This document shows, in pieces, positions 17,062 through 26,367 of a stretch of DNA of 56,187 bases. Under the pieces are notes generated by a model. That model saw only the letters and a list, made by a program, of their open reading frames with translations. It was not told where the DNA came from and searched no databases. Numbering within the stretch: the first letter of the stretch is position 1; each line of letters starts with the position of its first letter. Origin of the DNA: CAYFLR01 sp964343805 (GTDB lineage Bacteria > Bdellovibrionota_B > Oligoflexia > CAYFLR01). The stretch is taken from NCBI GenBank assembly GCA_964343805.1, contig CAYFLR010000038.1, positions 1 to 56,187 on the forward strand, written 5' to 3'. Both the position numbers and the translations under genes were made by a program.

Positions 17062-17886
17062 ATGATGAAATTAACAAAAATGATCCAAACAAGTGTTGTA
17101 ACCAGTTTAACTGCTTTTGCATTGGCCGCTTGCGGACAAGTTCAATCACTCGCTGATCTTACCAGCGATACCGATCAGGAACGAAATGTTCAATCAGCCG
17201 ATAGTGAAGCTCTCTTAGTGGTAGGAGCCGAAGAGGAAGGACTCCGAGGAGAAAAGGGCAGGCGAGGAGAGAAATGTGGAGAGCGCTTCTTACGAGGTGA
17301 ACGAGAAAAACCGGAAGTCACCTTTGAAGATAGCGAAGTGCAAGCTACTTTTATAGAAATCAAATCTTTAAAAGAGCAGCTAAAGGCTAAGAAACAGGCC
17401 ATCTGCCCTAAAAATATTGAGCTTAAAGAAGAAGTCGCCAAAGTGGTAGAAGGGGTGAAAAGTGATGAAAACGCCACCTGTGAGCAAGTGATAGAGGCCG
17501 TGGCCCCTTTTAAAGATCAACTGGAAGAGGCGAAAGAAGAGCATAAAACCTGTGTAGAAGAAAACAGCGAAGAGATGACTCCTTTAAAAGAGCTTAGCGA
17601 GAGTTTACGAGAAGCTTGTATGATCAAAAAAGGCAAGAAGGGTAAAAAAGGTCATAAGCGCGGTAAGGTCAAAGGAGACAAAAGAGAAGGTAAAGAGTTA
17701 GGTGAGCGTAAAGGGAAAAGAGGTGGAAAAAAAGGCCTTCGCAAAGGAAAAGGACATGGCAAACAAGAACTTTCTGCAGAACAACAAGCTGACAGACAAG
17801 CGGAAAGACAAGCGGAAATGGAAGAGAAAATTAAATCAGAAGCCTGTGCAAAAGCCATCAAGGATGTGCAGGAAGCTCTCAAATAA
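17062..17886 (+). CDS. Highly cationic, Lys/Gly-rich lipoprotein
   Basis: 274 residues from ATG at 17062 (a second ATG follows; AAGGAG lies upstream). Signal with lipobox LAAC, Cys at about 24. The mature protein has an acidic N-terminal linker, then EEGLRGEKGRRGEK, a helical centre with four spaced Cys (ICPK, TCEQ, TCVE, ACMI), a strikingly basic stretch (about residues 193-240; GKKGKKGHKRGK, KGKGHGKQEL), and a Gln/Ala/Glu helix with a final Cys. No known family recognised. It is monocistronic, preceded by sigma-54-like control sequences and followed by a strong terminator. A role in binding polyanions such as LPS, nucleic acid or phosphates is inference. Confidence 0.8.
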   Translation: MMKLTKMIQTSVVTSLTAFALAACGQVQSLADLTSDTDQERNVQSADSEALLVVGAEEEGLRGEKGRRGEKCGERFLRGEREKPEVTFEDSEVQATFIEIKSLKEQLKAKKQAICPKNIELKEEVAKVVEGVKSDENATCEQVIEAVAPFKDQLEEAKEEHKTCVEENSEEMTPLKELSESLREACMIKKGKKGKKGHKRGKVKGDKREGKELGERKGKRGGKKGLRKGKGHGKQELSAEQQADRQAERQAEMEEKIKSEACAKAIKDVQEALK

Positions 17887-17910
17887 GAGATCCTTTTAGA
17901 TAAGAAAAAA

Positions 17911-17946
17911 AGCCTCAGGTTTTAATTAACCTGGGGCTTTTTTTTC
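17911..17946 (+). terminator. Rho-independent terminator
   Basis: AGCCTCAGGTT (17911-17921) pairs with AACCTGGGGCT (17928-17938) around a 6-base loop, with one G-U pair, followed by eight T. It lies 25 bases after the lipoprotein stop at 17886. Confidence 0.92.
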
Positions 17947-18071
17947 GGAATAAATATCCATCCTGTCAGACCTTCTAAAATCATTGAGGCTGAGCAAAAA
18001 ATATAATTAAAACAGGGGGTTAATAAATGAATTTATCCTGGACTTTTCAATTTTGATTTGTTAACTATCCT

Positions 18072-18692
18072 ATGACAAATGGATCAAAGGATAGATGGAT
18101 GATCTCCCATAAACCCAGAAAGTTTCTTAAGGCTAAACCTCATCATATCTCCATAAAGACAATGGTGAAAGGGGTCAATTTTAATCAACCTCCTTTGCGA
18201 AAAACCATCATCCATTTGTTGAATCTTCTCTCCAAAAGGCCTGGTATTGCGCTATCAGCTTATTGCATTCTGTCAAATCACATTCACCTTATTGTGCAAT
18301 TTGATAAAGATACGGATCAGGGAAAATTAGGACGAGATATGCTCTTTGGAGATGCCATGAGGATGTTCAACTCGCAAGTCAGTAGGGCAGTGAATCGTTA
18401 TTATAAAAGAAGAGGGAAGCTTTTGCATGACCGCTACTGGATGGCTCCTTTAAAGACTGGGACTTATATTTTGAATGGTTTTAGATATGTGTTATTTAAC
18501 GCTCTCAAGCACATTAGTTTCCAAGGTCCTTACCAAATTGAAGACGATCCCAGGTCGAGTTTATTTGGTTTTAAACATAAACTGGTTAATTTGAAGTTGA
18601 TGAAATCCACGCGCTTCACTCTGCTCCGGGGGAGTGAAGACTATTATTATCGAAGTTATAAAAACATCGTACGGGATTTAGTTTTCATCTAG
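18072..18692 (+). CDS. REP-associated tyrosine transposase (Y1/HUH-type)
   Basis: 206 residues. The central motif YCILSNHIHLIVQF contains the HUH metal-binding pair HIH, preceded by family-typical MV.G..F. GDAMRMFNSQVSRAVNRYYKRRGKLLHDRYW matches the region bearing the catalytic tyrosine and the G...RYW pattern. Such single-strand DNA transposases act on short palindromic repeats, and many are domesticated single-copy genes. I see no terminal inverted repeats, target duplication or partner tnpB nearby. It overlaps the stop of the convergent giant lipoprotein gene by 4 bases. Its palindromic substrate is not identified; the palindrome at 9921-10093 is one candidate. Confidence 0.8.
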   Translation: MTNGSKDRWMISHKPRKFLKAKPHHISIKTMVKGVNFNQPPLRKTIIHLLNLLSKRPGIALSAYCILSNHIHLIVQFDKDTDQGKLGRDMLFGDAMRMFNSQVSRAVNRYYKRRGKLLHDRYWMAPLKTGTYILNGFRYVLFNALKHISFQGPYQIEDDPRSSLFGFKHKLVNLKLMKSTRFTLLRGSEDYYYRSYKNIVRDLVFI

Positions 18693-21600
18693 TTATTTTG
18701 AAAATAGAGGAGAGGAAAGGCGTTTCCATTATCAATGGTCCATAGGGGAGTAATAAAATCCCAGTTGGCATCGGTGTAGGTGGTTTTTTGCACCATCTGT
18801 ACGGTGGTTTTGCCAGTACCCTCATCTCCTGCAGTGGTACTTTGATTACTGGTGTCCGTGTTCCAAAAAGAGTTTTCTATGGTGAGATTGGTTGCATTTG
18901 CAATCTCTCCTGTAAGTCCACCTCCATCCGAACCGGCAGTGACTTCTCCCGTAGAATAGCAATTTTGAATCAATCGAGTACTGTTACTTCCCAGAGTCCC
19001 AATAAATCCTCCGGCTTTTCCGTTCGCCGATACATTACCGGTGGCATAACTGTTTGTGATGTTGAAAGTGTTCTGAGCTAAGCCCACTAATCCTCCAAAC
19101 TTAAAACCGTTCCCGCCGGTATTGGTATCAAAAAGAACATTTCCTGTAGAATAGGATTGATCAATCGTGCAAGTTCCGCTGCAAGAGAAAAACCCGATCA
19201 AACCTCCTGCTCCCCCAATGGCATTTGTGGCTGCTCCACCTGCATTAATGGATCCTGTGAAGAAACTTTTTTCGATATAGAATCCTCCTTCAGCGGATCC
19301 AAAAAGTCCCCCCACATGATGTTTCCCTGTGATAGTAGCTGAGCTGGATAGAGTCGAGGATTTGTTGGTTTCATGGGCGTAGATACCTTGATGCTTGCCA
19401 ACCAATCCTCCCACATAGTCACCCGTTCCAGTGATGGTACCACTGGAGCTGGCATTTTTTATATAAGCTCTTTGAGCTTGTCCTGCTATCCCACCCACAA
19501 ATTTGACTCCGGATACATTGGCACTGGAGGTGACATTTTGTAAATAAGAATTCATTGATCCACTGCCTTGCTGATGATATCCAACAATTCCTCCAACATG
19601 ATTATCAGAACCTATTACACTGCCGGAGGATTGACTGTCAGATATATGCTGGTCATAAGCTTCTCCTACAATTCCACCCACTTGAGCTCCGGTTCCGTTT
19701 ACTGTTCCAGCAAAAGTTAGATTCTTTAGAGATTTATTATTGTCTTTGGCTCGTCCGATAATACCACCTGTGGAACTGTCATCAGAAGTGTCTTCACTGG
19801 TTATTGATCCTTCGACCATAGCGCCATCAATATCTCCATTTTGATTGAAACCCGTCACTCCACCGGTGTAACGCTGTCCCGAATCAGGTCCTTTACCGAT
19901 AATATCAGCCGCATAAACATAAACATTGTTAATATCTCCGGCATTATTCCAACCCACCACCGCGGCCACCATTCCATGCCCATCGATATCAACCTTTCTT
20001 AGAGCGAGGTTTTTTATTTCTGCCGAGGTATCGGCCTGTTTACCAAAAAGACCGATGTACTTTTCGGTGTTGGTTCGATTAATAGTCAGGTTAAAAATAG
20101 CATAGATAGGAACATCATTGGCATCCAATTCGGAACCCAGAAAATGACCTTTAAAGGGATAATCATAACCGGAGGAGCCATTTTTGCCGATAGGGTCCCA
20201 GCCGGTAGTATCTCCCTCTCCGGGTTCTAAATCCACATTGCCATTTAAAGTAAAATAGACCGTGTTGTCATTTAAGTATTCTCTGATATTGGCTAAATGA
20301 TCTTCACTGCAAATTTGAAAGGGCGTGGATAAACTTCCATCTCCCCCAGCAAACTCGTAGGTTCCTCCTGTTTCTGTACCTCCATCCCAACTAGCAGGAG
20401 TATCACAAACATCACATAAACCCGGAGTATTACTACAATTTACCGATGAAAAAACCTTATCAGCATTACTTTCGGCACCATCACTATTTTCTACCAGCAG
20501 AACCCAAGATTGTACCGTAGAGAATGAGGGAGGAGTGCAGATGAGGTTTTTACTAGAGATAAGTTTAACATCGGTGCAATTCACTTCCACATCATTTTGA
20601 TAGTCTTTAAAGATCACCGTAGCATTCGATCCAAACCCCAGGCCATAAATAGAAATGAGCCGCCCCCCCGCCAGATCATTGTGGTCGGGGTAGATGGTGG
20701 AAACGAGGAGAACATTATCAGATAAAATAGACAGTGTTCCCGAGGTGGTTTCATTCCCTTCTTCGTCTAAAGCTTTTAACAGATAATTGACATAAACCAC
20801 TTGGTTGGCCACTCCACTTTGATTGGGGAGAGTGCAGAGACCGTTTGTGCAAAGCTGGTCGGCAGGTTCTAAGAATTTAACTAAATTAGAAGGATCTTCT
20901 GCGGGAGTTTCAGCGGTGGAGGAGAAAGATCGATAGATGGTGAGTTTGATATTTGGAGTGCTACTGGCATTATCAGAAAGACCCCAAGTTACATTCCAAC
21001 TTTTATCATTAGCCCCTTTATCATGGGTCAGACTTGAGATGGTGGGGGGAACAATATCAGCCACCGTACGAGTCACCACATTGCCGGGACAGGTTTCATT
21101 ATGAGAAATATCGCGAGCGCAGACGGTATAGAAGTAGGTTTTTTGATTTTGTAGATTCACATTAACAATGTAGGTGGAGGTGGGCAGTTCAGTTAAATCT
21201 GGCGGGGTATAATCCAATGTTCGAAAAGAGTATCCAAAGAGATTGGGGGGATCCAAGTAGGTGGTGAGGTTGCCTAAATTATCGTAGGCTCTCACATGAA
21301 AAACATAGGTTCGGTAGAGGTCGAGGTTGGTAATGGTACAACTGGTGAGATGTTCAGCGCATCCTAAGGCGGCACAGGGACAATCTTTTAAGAGTTCTAA
21401 AGAATTATTACCATGAGCATGGAACACCTTAAAACCTCGGTAATCTCCCCAGCTAGGTGGAGCTGCCCAGGTAATGATGGCGCTTCCTTCTGAGAGCGGA
21501 CTGGTGTGATTGGCCACTGTGATCCCATCAAAACCAGCTGGAGGTGTTAAATCGGTAATGGCCATTTCGGTGGCAGCTGTATCGGTGCAATTCATATTAC

Positions 21601-23173
21601 CAAAGCCCTTATCAGCCGTATCATCACAGGCATCCACTTTGATAAAAAAGGATTTCCCCTCTTCCAAAAAGGAAGACCCAGCAATATTTTTTTGGAGTTT
21701 ATGGGTGGTGAGCTCCGTGTAATCACCACTGCCTTTTTTTATTTTTATTAAATAATGTTTTAGATCTGGATCGCTGGAGGCCAGCCAATTCACATTGATG
21801 GAGTGAGTTGCATAATCCACATTTACATTGGCTAATCCCGCAAAATTAGGGGGAGTATCATCCTGCATGGTGATGAGTTTTTCAACCGAGGTATCAGAAA
21901 TATTACCTTCTTCATCGGCTACTTTGAGGCAGAAGCTGTAGGTTCCTCGATTTTGCAGACCCTCAATTTCAATGGTCGATTCGCTACCAGCACTGAAGGA
22001 GATGGATTCCACCTCTTTTAACAAATCCCCGCTACGGCAGGCGTCATCCACTCCCACACCGTCCATGAGAATACCATAAACCAGATATTTAAAAGCCCCG
22101 TGGGGATCTTCTGGTTGATTAGAAATGGCATGAAAACTGAGGGTGACTTTTGATCCGGGAGCGGTTGCAACTAATTGCGCTCCTGTTAATCCGGCAAAAA
22201 TAGGAGGTTCATAATCCCCGACCCACAAACTGCCTTGTTTGGGTCCACTCTCTAAACCGTTTGCATCAGCAAAGGTGACATAGATGGAGTTAAAACCGGA
22301 TTTCTTAAAAGTGTATTCCATATTTTCTTGAACAGGTTCCCAGTCGATATCTACAAAATTTATATCTTCAGATACCTTCATAACGGTTGCTTCAGGAGAA
22401 TAGGAAAAATGAAGCATTACAGTTTTTGAAAGATCCGCTTCATCTAATTTTTTAATAGTCACTTCACCATGAATACCGGTGGAGGGCATCAGAGCCACTG
22501 GGTTGATTTCAGTAGTGGTTTTGGAAACAACCTCCACATCGACCATTTCCACATGCTTGAAACCATCGGCTTCGGCTCTAAGTGGCCATGTCCCTTCTGG
22601 GATGAAAAGGAGAATAAAATCCCCCTTTTTATCAGTGATGGAAATATAAGAAGTACCGGGAATGTAAACCAGAGTTCCGGTGTGATCTACTTGACCGGAA
22701 AGTTGGATATTCCCTTTAATGTAACCGGTCTCTTTTAGATAGAGTGATTCAATCTCGTTGGCATCTCCCTTTTTTACCTCTACCTTGGATTGAACCCCAA
22801 ACTCTCCTTTGCTGCGGGTGGCGGTGGAGATAATGGTGATAAAGTTTTTTCCGTTATTCCCTTCCACTAAACTGGCATTAGCCTCATCGATCACTGAGTT
22901 AGGAATGGCCAGAGTATAAGCTCCTTCTTCATCGGTGGTGACTTTGGTATTGGGAGCTCCCATTACATAAACTTCAGCGCCCGAGGCAGCCAAATCTTCC
23001 TCACCCTCTTTGATTTCGACATTGCCTAAAACGAGTGTGCTTGCATCGGAGAGCTCCATGGATTGCTCATCTGTTTCTCCTTCTTCTTCATCATCTTTTT
23101 CTTCACAGGCAATGAGTCCGAGGGTTAAAATTAAAGTTATTAAAAAGAGAGTGGCTAGTGAATGCTTTAACAT
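18689..23173 (-). CDS. Giant surface lipoprotein: CarboxypepD_reg-like, Fn3-like, IPT/TIG and GLUG repeats
   Basis: 1494 residues. Lipobox LIAC gives Cys23, followed by an acidic stalk (EEKDDEEEGETDEQS). Next is a carboxypeptidase-regulatory-like segment (about 45-230; TTDEEGAYTLAIP, ITDKKGDFILLFIPEG), then several fibronectin-III-like domains (about 320-830; repeated YxFCLKVxDEEGN, YxxHVRAYDNLGN). An IPT/TIG domain follows (about 835-915; GGRLISIYGLGFGSNATV). The C-terminal ~500 residues hold GLUG repeats (VGGIVGYHQQG, VGGIAGQ, VGGLVGK), ending in W.ID.GNAFPLLYF. GGGG precedes the ATG. Likely an outer-surface adhesin or matrix-binding protein; the ligand is unknown. Architecture resembles the lipoprotein at 44432. 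Confidence 0.85.
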   Translation of the reverse strand: MLKHSLATLFLITLILTLGLIACEEKDDEEEGETDEQSMELSDASTLVLGNVEIKEGEEDLAASGAEVYVMGAPNTKVTTDEEGAYTLAIPNSVIDEANASLVEGNNGKNFITIISTATRSKGEFGVQSKVEVKKGDANEIESLYLKETGYIKGNIQLSGQVDHTGTLVYIPGTSYISITDKKGDFILLFIPEGTWPLRAEADGFKHVEMVDVEVVSKTTTEINPVALMPSTGIHGEVTIKKLDEADLSKTVMLHFSYSPEATVMKVSEDINFVDIDWEPVQENMEYTFKKSGFNSIYVTFADANGLESGPKQGSLWVGDYEPPIFAGLTGAQLVATAPGSKVTLSFHAISNQPEDPHGAFKYLVYGILMDGVGVDDACRSGDLLKEVESISFSAGSESTIEIEGLQNRGTYSFCLKVADEEGNISDTSVEKLITMQDDTPPNFAGLANVNVDYATHSINVNWLASSDPDLKHYLIKIKKGSGDYTELTTHKLQKNIAGSSFLEEGKSFFIKVDACDDTADKGFGNMNCTDTAATEMAITDLTPPAGFDGITVANHTSPLSEGSAIITWAAPPSWGDYRGFKVFHAHGNNSLELLKDCPCAALGCAEHLTSCTITNLDLYRTYVFHVRAYDNLGNLTTYLDPPNLFGYSFRTLDYTPPDLTELPTSTYIVNVNLQNQKTYFYTVCARDISHNETCPGNVVTRTVADIVPPTISSLTHDKGANDKSWNVTWGLSDNASSTPNIKLTIYRSFSSTAETPAEDPSNLVKFLEPADQLCTNGLCTLPNQSGVANQVVYVNYLLKALDEEGNETTSGTLSILSDNVLLVSTIYPDHNDLAGGRLISIYGLGFGSNATVIFKDYQNDVEVNCTDVKLISSKNLICTPPSFSTVQSWVLLVENSDGAESNADKVFSSVNCSNTPGLCDVCDTPASWDGGTETGGTYEFAGGDGSLSTPFQICSEDHLANIREYLNDNTVYFTLNGNVDLEPGEGDTTGWDPIGKNGSSGYDYPFKGHFLGSELDANDVPIYAIFNLTINRTNTEKYIGLFGKQADTSAEIKNLALRKVDIDGHGMVAAVVGWNNAGDINNVYVYAADIIGKGPDSGQRYTGGVTGFNQNGDIDGAMVEGSITSEDTSDDSSTGGIIGRAKDNNKSLKNLTFAGTVNGTGAQVGGIVGEAYDQHISDSQSSGSVIGSDNHVGGIVGYHQQGSGSMNSYLQNVTSSANVSGVKFVGGIAGQAQRAYIKNASSSGTITGTGDYVGGLVGKHQGIYAHETNKSSTLSSSATITGKHHVGGLFGSAEGGFYIEKSFFTGSINAGGAATNAIGGAGGLIGFFSCSGTCTIDQSYSTGNVLFDTNTGGNGFKFGGLVGLAQNTFNITNSYATGNVSANGKAGGFIGTLGSNSTRLIQNCYSTGEVTAGSDGGGLTGEIANATNLTIENSFWNTDTSNQSTTAGDEGTGKTTVQMVQKTTYTDANWDFITPLWTIDNGNAFPLLYFQNN

Positions 23174-23251
23174 GATTTTTTCCCCAGGTTTAATACACTT
23201 AGGTAGGGTTTCGGAAAGGTCATTTTAATCTTTATAAAATATAGCTAACTA

Positions 23252-23281
23252 TTTAAAATCACATATAAAAATATGATTTTG
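23252..23281 (-). terminator. Possible weak AT-rich terminator
   Basis: Just downstream of the BtrH-like gene, AAAATCA (23255-23261) and TGATTTT (23274-23280) form a 7-bp stem with an AT-rich loop that can pair further. T-rich sequence follows on the minus strand. It is AT-rich and therefore weak. Confidence 0.35.
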
Positions 23282-23289
23282 GAAGAGGG

Positions 23290-24285
23290 CTAAAGGGTAA
23301 TTTTGGTGTAGAGCCCAGTGAGAGTTTTTTGTTCTTGTTCGGCAAGGTGCGAACAGAGTTTAGAAGCTTGTTCTAGAGGAGTTACTGAAAGTTGTTCTCC
23401 CGCGGTGGCAATGAGATGAGCCACTTCATGCCAGTTATCAGCAATGTTAGCAAAGTCATCAGCTGCCTCTTTTAAAATAGGATCTTTAGTTATTGCAAAG
23501 CTCTCATTTAAAAAGTCGCGATAAAAATTTCTAAAAATAGAGCCACCGGTTCCCCCTCGTTCCATTAAGATAGAGGCTAACTTGAGGTTGGCCGCAGGGT
23601 CTTCGGCCAGTTTAATCCATTTAGGTAACGACTTGGCTAATTTGATGATACCTTCAAAGCTCATACCCTTAAAAGAAGGGTTGAGGTAATCTTCACAGTT
23701 CAGCTTTATGGCCTTTTTGATTAAGGGCTCTAAGGGAGGGAGAGATTCATTGATAGCTATGGTCCAGGATCGGGCTTTAGCCGACATGGGACCTTTGGCC
23801 ATTCTGGCCTTCTCAACCAGGTCAAGAGGACTGGTTTGGAGTCCTCCTTGTTGCTGTGTATCTATTATTAAACAAGTACTCTCTTGGATGCCATACACGG
23901 CTAAAAAATGTCCGGCAAAATGGATTTTGGCATTAAAATAGGGGAGGTAATAAGAATCGAGTTGCAGGCCGACACACTTTTTACCCTTGAGCCCCTGTTC
24001 GAGTTGGGTAAGGGCTTTTTTGGCCGAAGTGGTTTCATTCATCTGGAGCTGCCAATTAAAAAGCTGGCAGAGATTTTGAGTGATCACAAAAGGTTTTATC
24101 CGCCCTCCAATGAAAGGCAGAGGCAGAGTTTTTAAGTTCAGATAGATAAAAGATAAACCGGAGCCGAGACCAAAGAGCATGGGCTCGGTCAGCTCTATTC
24201 CTTGCTGTTTTAATAGATTACCAGTGGCATTGGTTTCACAATGCTCACCAAAAAAGTGTTCATATTCTACAATTTGATTTACCAA
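23290..24285 (-). CDS. BtrH-like / DUF4872 protein (peptidase-C39-like acyltransferase fold)
   Basis: 331 residues. The N-terminus EHCETNATGNLLKQQG...LFGLGSGLSF matches the BtrH N-terminal domain, with the conserved HCE(T/S) Cys, and VGLQLDSYYLPY and HFLAVYGI contribute the expected core with a His (AGHFLAVYG). The C-terminal half corresponds to DUF4872. BtrH in butirosin biosynthesis transfers an acyl group from a carrier protein; no carrier-protein gene is visible here. The start is TTG at 24285, overlapping the upstream stop by 7 bases, so it is translationally coupled to the PRTase-like gene. The protein has no signal peptide although its partner does. Confidence 0.8.
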   Translation of the reverse strand: MVNQIVEYEHFFGEHCETNATGNLLKQQGIELTEPMLFGLGSGLSFIYLNLKTLPLPFIGGRIKPFVITQNLCQLFNWQLQMNETTSAKKALTQLEQGLKGKKCVGLQLDSYYLPYFNAKIHFAGHFLAVYGIQESTCLIIDTQQQGGLQTSPLDLVEKARMAKGPMSAKARSWTIAINESLPPLEPLIKKAIKLNCEDYLNPSFKGMSFEGIIKLAKSLPKWIKLAEDPAANLKLASILMERGGTGGSIFRNFYRDFLNESFAITKDPILKEAADDFANIADNWHEVAHLIATAGEQLSVTPLEQASKLCSHLAEQEQKTLTGLYTKITL

Positions 24286-25880
24286 CTTTTGATTGCCCCT
24301 TCTCGTAAAGTGAAGAGTTCGGGAATTCCTTTAAAAATACTTACATTGTTATCAGGAGACATATAGGGAAATGATAAACAGGTTTTTCCACCATAACCTC
24401 CGTCCATTAAATCCGCATAGTCAAATTGAATTTGGGCAGGTAAGCTTTTATAAAAGGGAGTGTCTTGAAAATCCACAATTTGGTGTCCAGGAATGATGAT
24501 CGCATTCTCGGTTTTTTTCTTAAGCTTGCTCATGGCTAGCTGAGAAGCAATGAGGGGGGATATGACAATTTGGAGTCCCTTTTTTTGAATCATTTCTCCA
24601 TTGTTCAGATAGTTGGCTTTACTAATCAAGCTGTCACCAGTCCCGGCAAAATCATCAAGTAAAACTAACAGGCTTTTATCCGGAACATCTTTCAGTTCTC
24701 TGACTATTTGGCGAGCTGGGATTTGATTGATGTTTCCATAGAGTTCAGCGATGAGTTGATAGCTCTTTTGGGTCTCGGGCACATAAAAATATATTTGATT
24801 TGAAGGGAGACCTCTTTCCTTAGCAAGAGCAAGTAGATCGTGATGAATCTTTTGACAGAACTCCGCCATACGTGGGGTGGATAGAAAAATAGCATGGACA
24901 TAGAGGGTCTCTAAAATACGTCTTTTTAAAGCGGGCTTATGCTTTCTTACTGCAATTAATAGGTCCTGGGGATCCACTTTGCGGGGACTAATTCGATGGT
25001 AAATTTCACCAGTTGCAGGTTGATAGCCTCCTTCTGGAATTCGGTCATAGTAGAGCATCTTAAAGCTGGTCCCTAAACCAAGTGCGGCTAATCTTTTTCT
25101 ATGATCTATCTCAAAATCTTCTCGAGCTTTATTTAAACCAACTTGCTCTGCTCTTTCATACCAAGAGGTGAGGTTCTCTTTCCAATTTTGTGCCCCATTT
25201 GAACTAATAGGGTTAAAGCCTTTGTCCCAACCTGCTATAGAGTGAACAATCACCCGATTTTGCTTTAGTTTGATCACTAATTCAGGGTCGCTTTCTAGCA
25301 GTTCTAGAACTTTTAAATCAGCGAGCAAGACGCTTTGCTCACCCTTTTTGGAGGGGGTTGCTCCCACAGGAGAATAGGGACTCGTGCCTTTTTGCTCTTT
25401 TTTTTGTAGATAGACAAAAGTATCTGCTGGAGTCCCACGCCCTAAGGTAACATACTGAACATTATTATTTTCTGCATACTCTCTTAAAAAGCTAAGAAAA
25501 TCGAAAATTCGACCCATATTGCCAAAAGTACTCATATCAGCCAGCACTTGATCTCTTAATCTTTTATTTTTGAATTCGGGTCGATTGATAAAATCTACAA
25601 AGTCACTTCTTCTGATTCCATTTATTTCACTGTTAAGTCGAAGTGCTAAGGCTTTGGCTAAACCAAAATTATTAAGGCTTTCTAATTTCTCATAGGTAAC
25701 AGATTGAGCCGTAAGATCTTCGGGTATTTTACCTGCCAGTAATCCACCGAGACCGCTCTTTATAAACATCTCACCGCACTTATCTTTTACTTTACCTAAT
25801 AATGGCAGAGAGTAAGCCTGCTGGTTTAATCCGAAGACAAGTATTAAACTAAGCAACCAAATGTTTTTAAACTTCGCCAT
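24279..25880 (-). CDS. Exported protein with phosphoribosyltransferase-like motif
   Basis: 533 residues. MAKFKNIWLLSLILVFGLNQQAYS is a plausible signal peptide, with cleavage near residue 24. Much later, LLVLLDDFAGTGDSLIS (DDFAGTGDS at 409-417) is a good copy of the PRPP-binding loop of type I phosphoribosyltransferases, and LGRGTPADTFVYL (146-158) could be part of an additional nucleotide-type domain. PRTases are cytoplasmic as a rule, so export is odd. The ATG at 25880 is used because the ATG-like start at 25916 would put 12 polar residues before the signal. It is coupled to the BtrH-like gene. Function unknown; the pairing suggests modification of a nucleotide or aminoglycoside-like compound, which is speculation. 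Confidence 0.7.
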   Translation of the reverse strand: MAKFKNIWLLSLILVFGLNQQAYSLPLLGKVKDKCGEMFIKSGLGGLLAGKIPEDLTAQSVTYEKLESLNNFGLAKALALRLNSEINGIRRSDFVDFINRPEFKNKRLRDQVLADMSTFGNMGRIFDFLSFLREYAENNNVQYVTLGRGTPADTFVYLQKKEQKGTSPYSPVGATPSKKGEQSVLLADLKVLELLESDPELVIKLKQNRVIVHSIAGWDKGFNPISSNGAQNWKENLTSWYERAEQVGLNKAREDFEIDHRKRLAALGLGTSFKMLYYDRIPEGGYQPATGEIYHRISPRKVDPQDLLIAVRKHKPALKRRILETLYVHAIFLSTPRMAEFCQKIHHDLLALAKERGLPSNQIYFYVPETQKSYQLIAELYGNINQIPARQIVRELKDVPDKSLLVLLDDFAGTGDSLISKANYLNNGEMIQKKGLQIVISPLIASQLAMSKLKKKTENAIIIPGHQIVDFQDTPFYKSLPAQIQFDYADLMDGGYGGKTCLSFPYMSPDNNVSIFKGIPELFTLREGAIKSW

Positions 25881-25985
25881 AAATAGGACTCTCCTCTCTG
25901 GCCTCTTTTCGGTCAATAAGAAGGAAACTTAAACTTTTCCCAGTACTATGTTAATATAGATTAGAATTTTTTTTGGGGGGATTGA

Positions 25986-26360
25986 ATGGAGCAAAAGTGG
26001 GTTTTAGTTGTTGAAGATGATCAAGCCGTCTACCGTCTGATGGAAATAATACTCAAAGACATGGGATATCGTCCTTCATATGCTGATGGAGGAGAGAAAG
26101 GTCTAGAAGTCTACAAAGATAGTCCTGAAATTTGGTCTTTAGTCATTTTGGATTTAGTCATGCCACAGAAAAATGGACTGGAAGTGTTAAGTGAAATTCA
26201 GAAAGTGAATGAAAAGCAAAAGGTGCTCCTTTTAAGTGGCATGGTGGAAGAGGAATCATTGCAATATCTACTAAATAAACATAAAGAAAAGTTAGACTTT
26301 CTCGCTAAACCTTTTGAAGATGATGATCTAAAACGGAAGTTGTCTTCTATATTGGGGTAA
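25986..26360 (+). CDS. Single-domain response regulator (CheY-like)
   Basis: 124 residues, only a receiver domain: acidic pocket in VVEDDQAV (Asp11/Asp12), phosphoacceptor Asp56 in LVILDLVMP, and the conserved Lys in FLAKPF. It has no output domain, so it probably acts through protein interaction or as a phosphotransfer intermediate. GGGGGG lies just upstream of the ATG. It is 7 bases ahead of the hybrid kinase gene, so both are in one operon and the kinase is the likely partner. Confidence 0.92.
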   Translation: MEQKWVLVVEDDQAVYRLMEIILKDMGYRPSYADGGEKGLEVYKDSPEIWSLVILDLVMPQKNGLEVLSEIQKVNEKQKVLLLSGMVEEESLQYLLNKHKEKLDFLAKPFEDDDLKRKLSSILG

Positions 26361-26367
26361 GCGAAGA

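Noticed and set aside
18689..23173. GLUG repeats as recombination or mobile element DNA
   Set aside because: The repeats are diverged at DNA level and form part of one long reading frame with domain logic.
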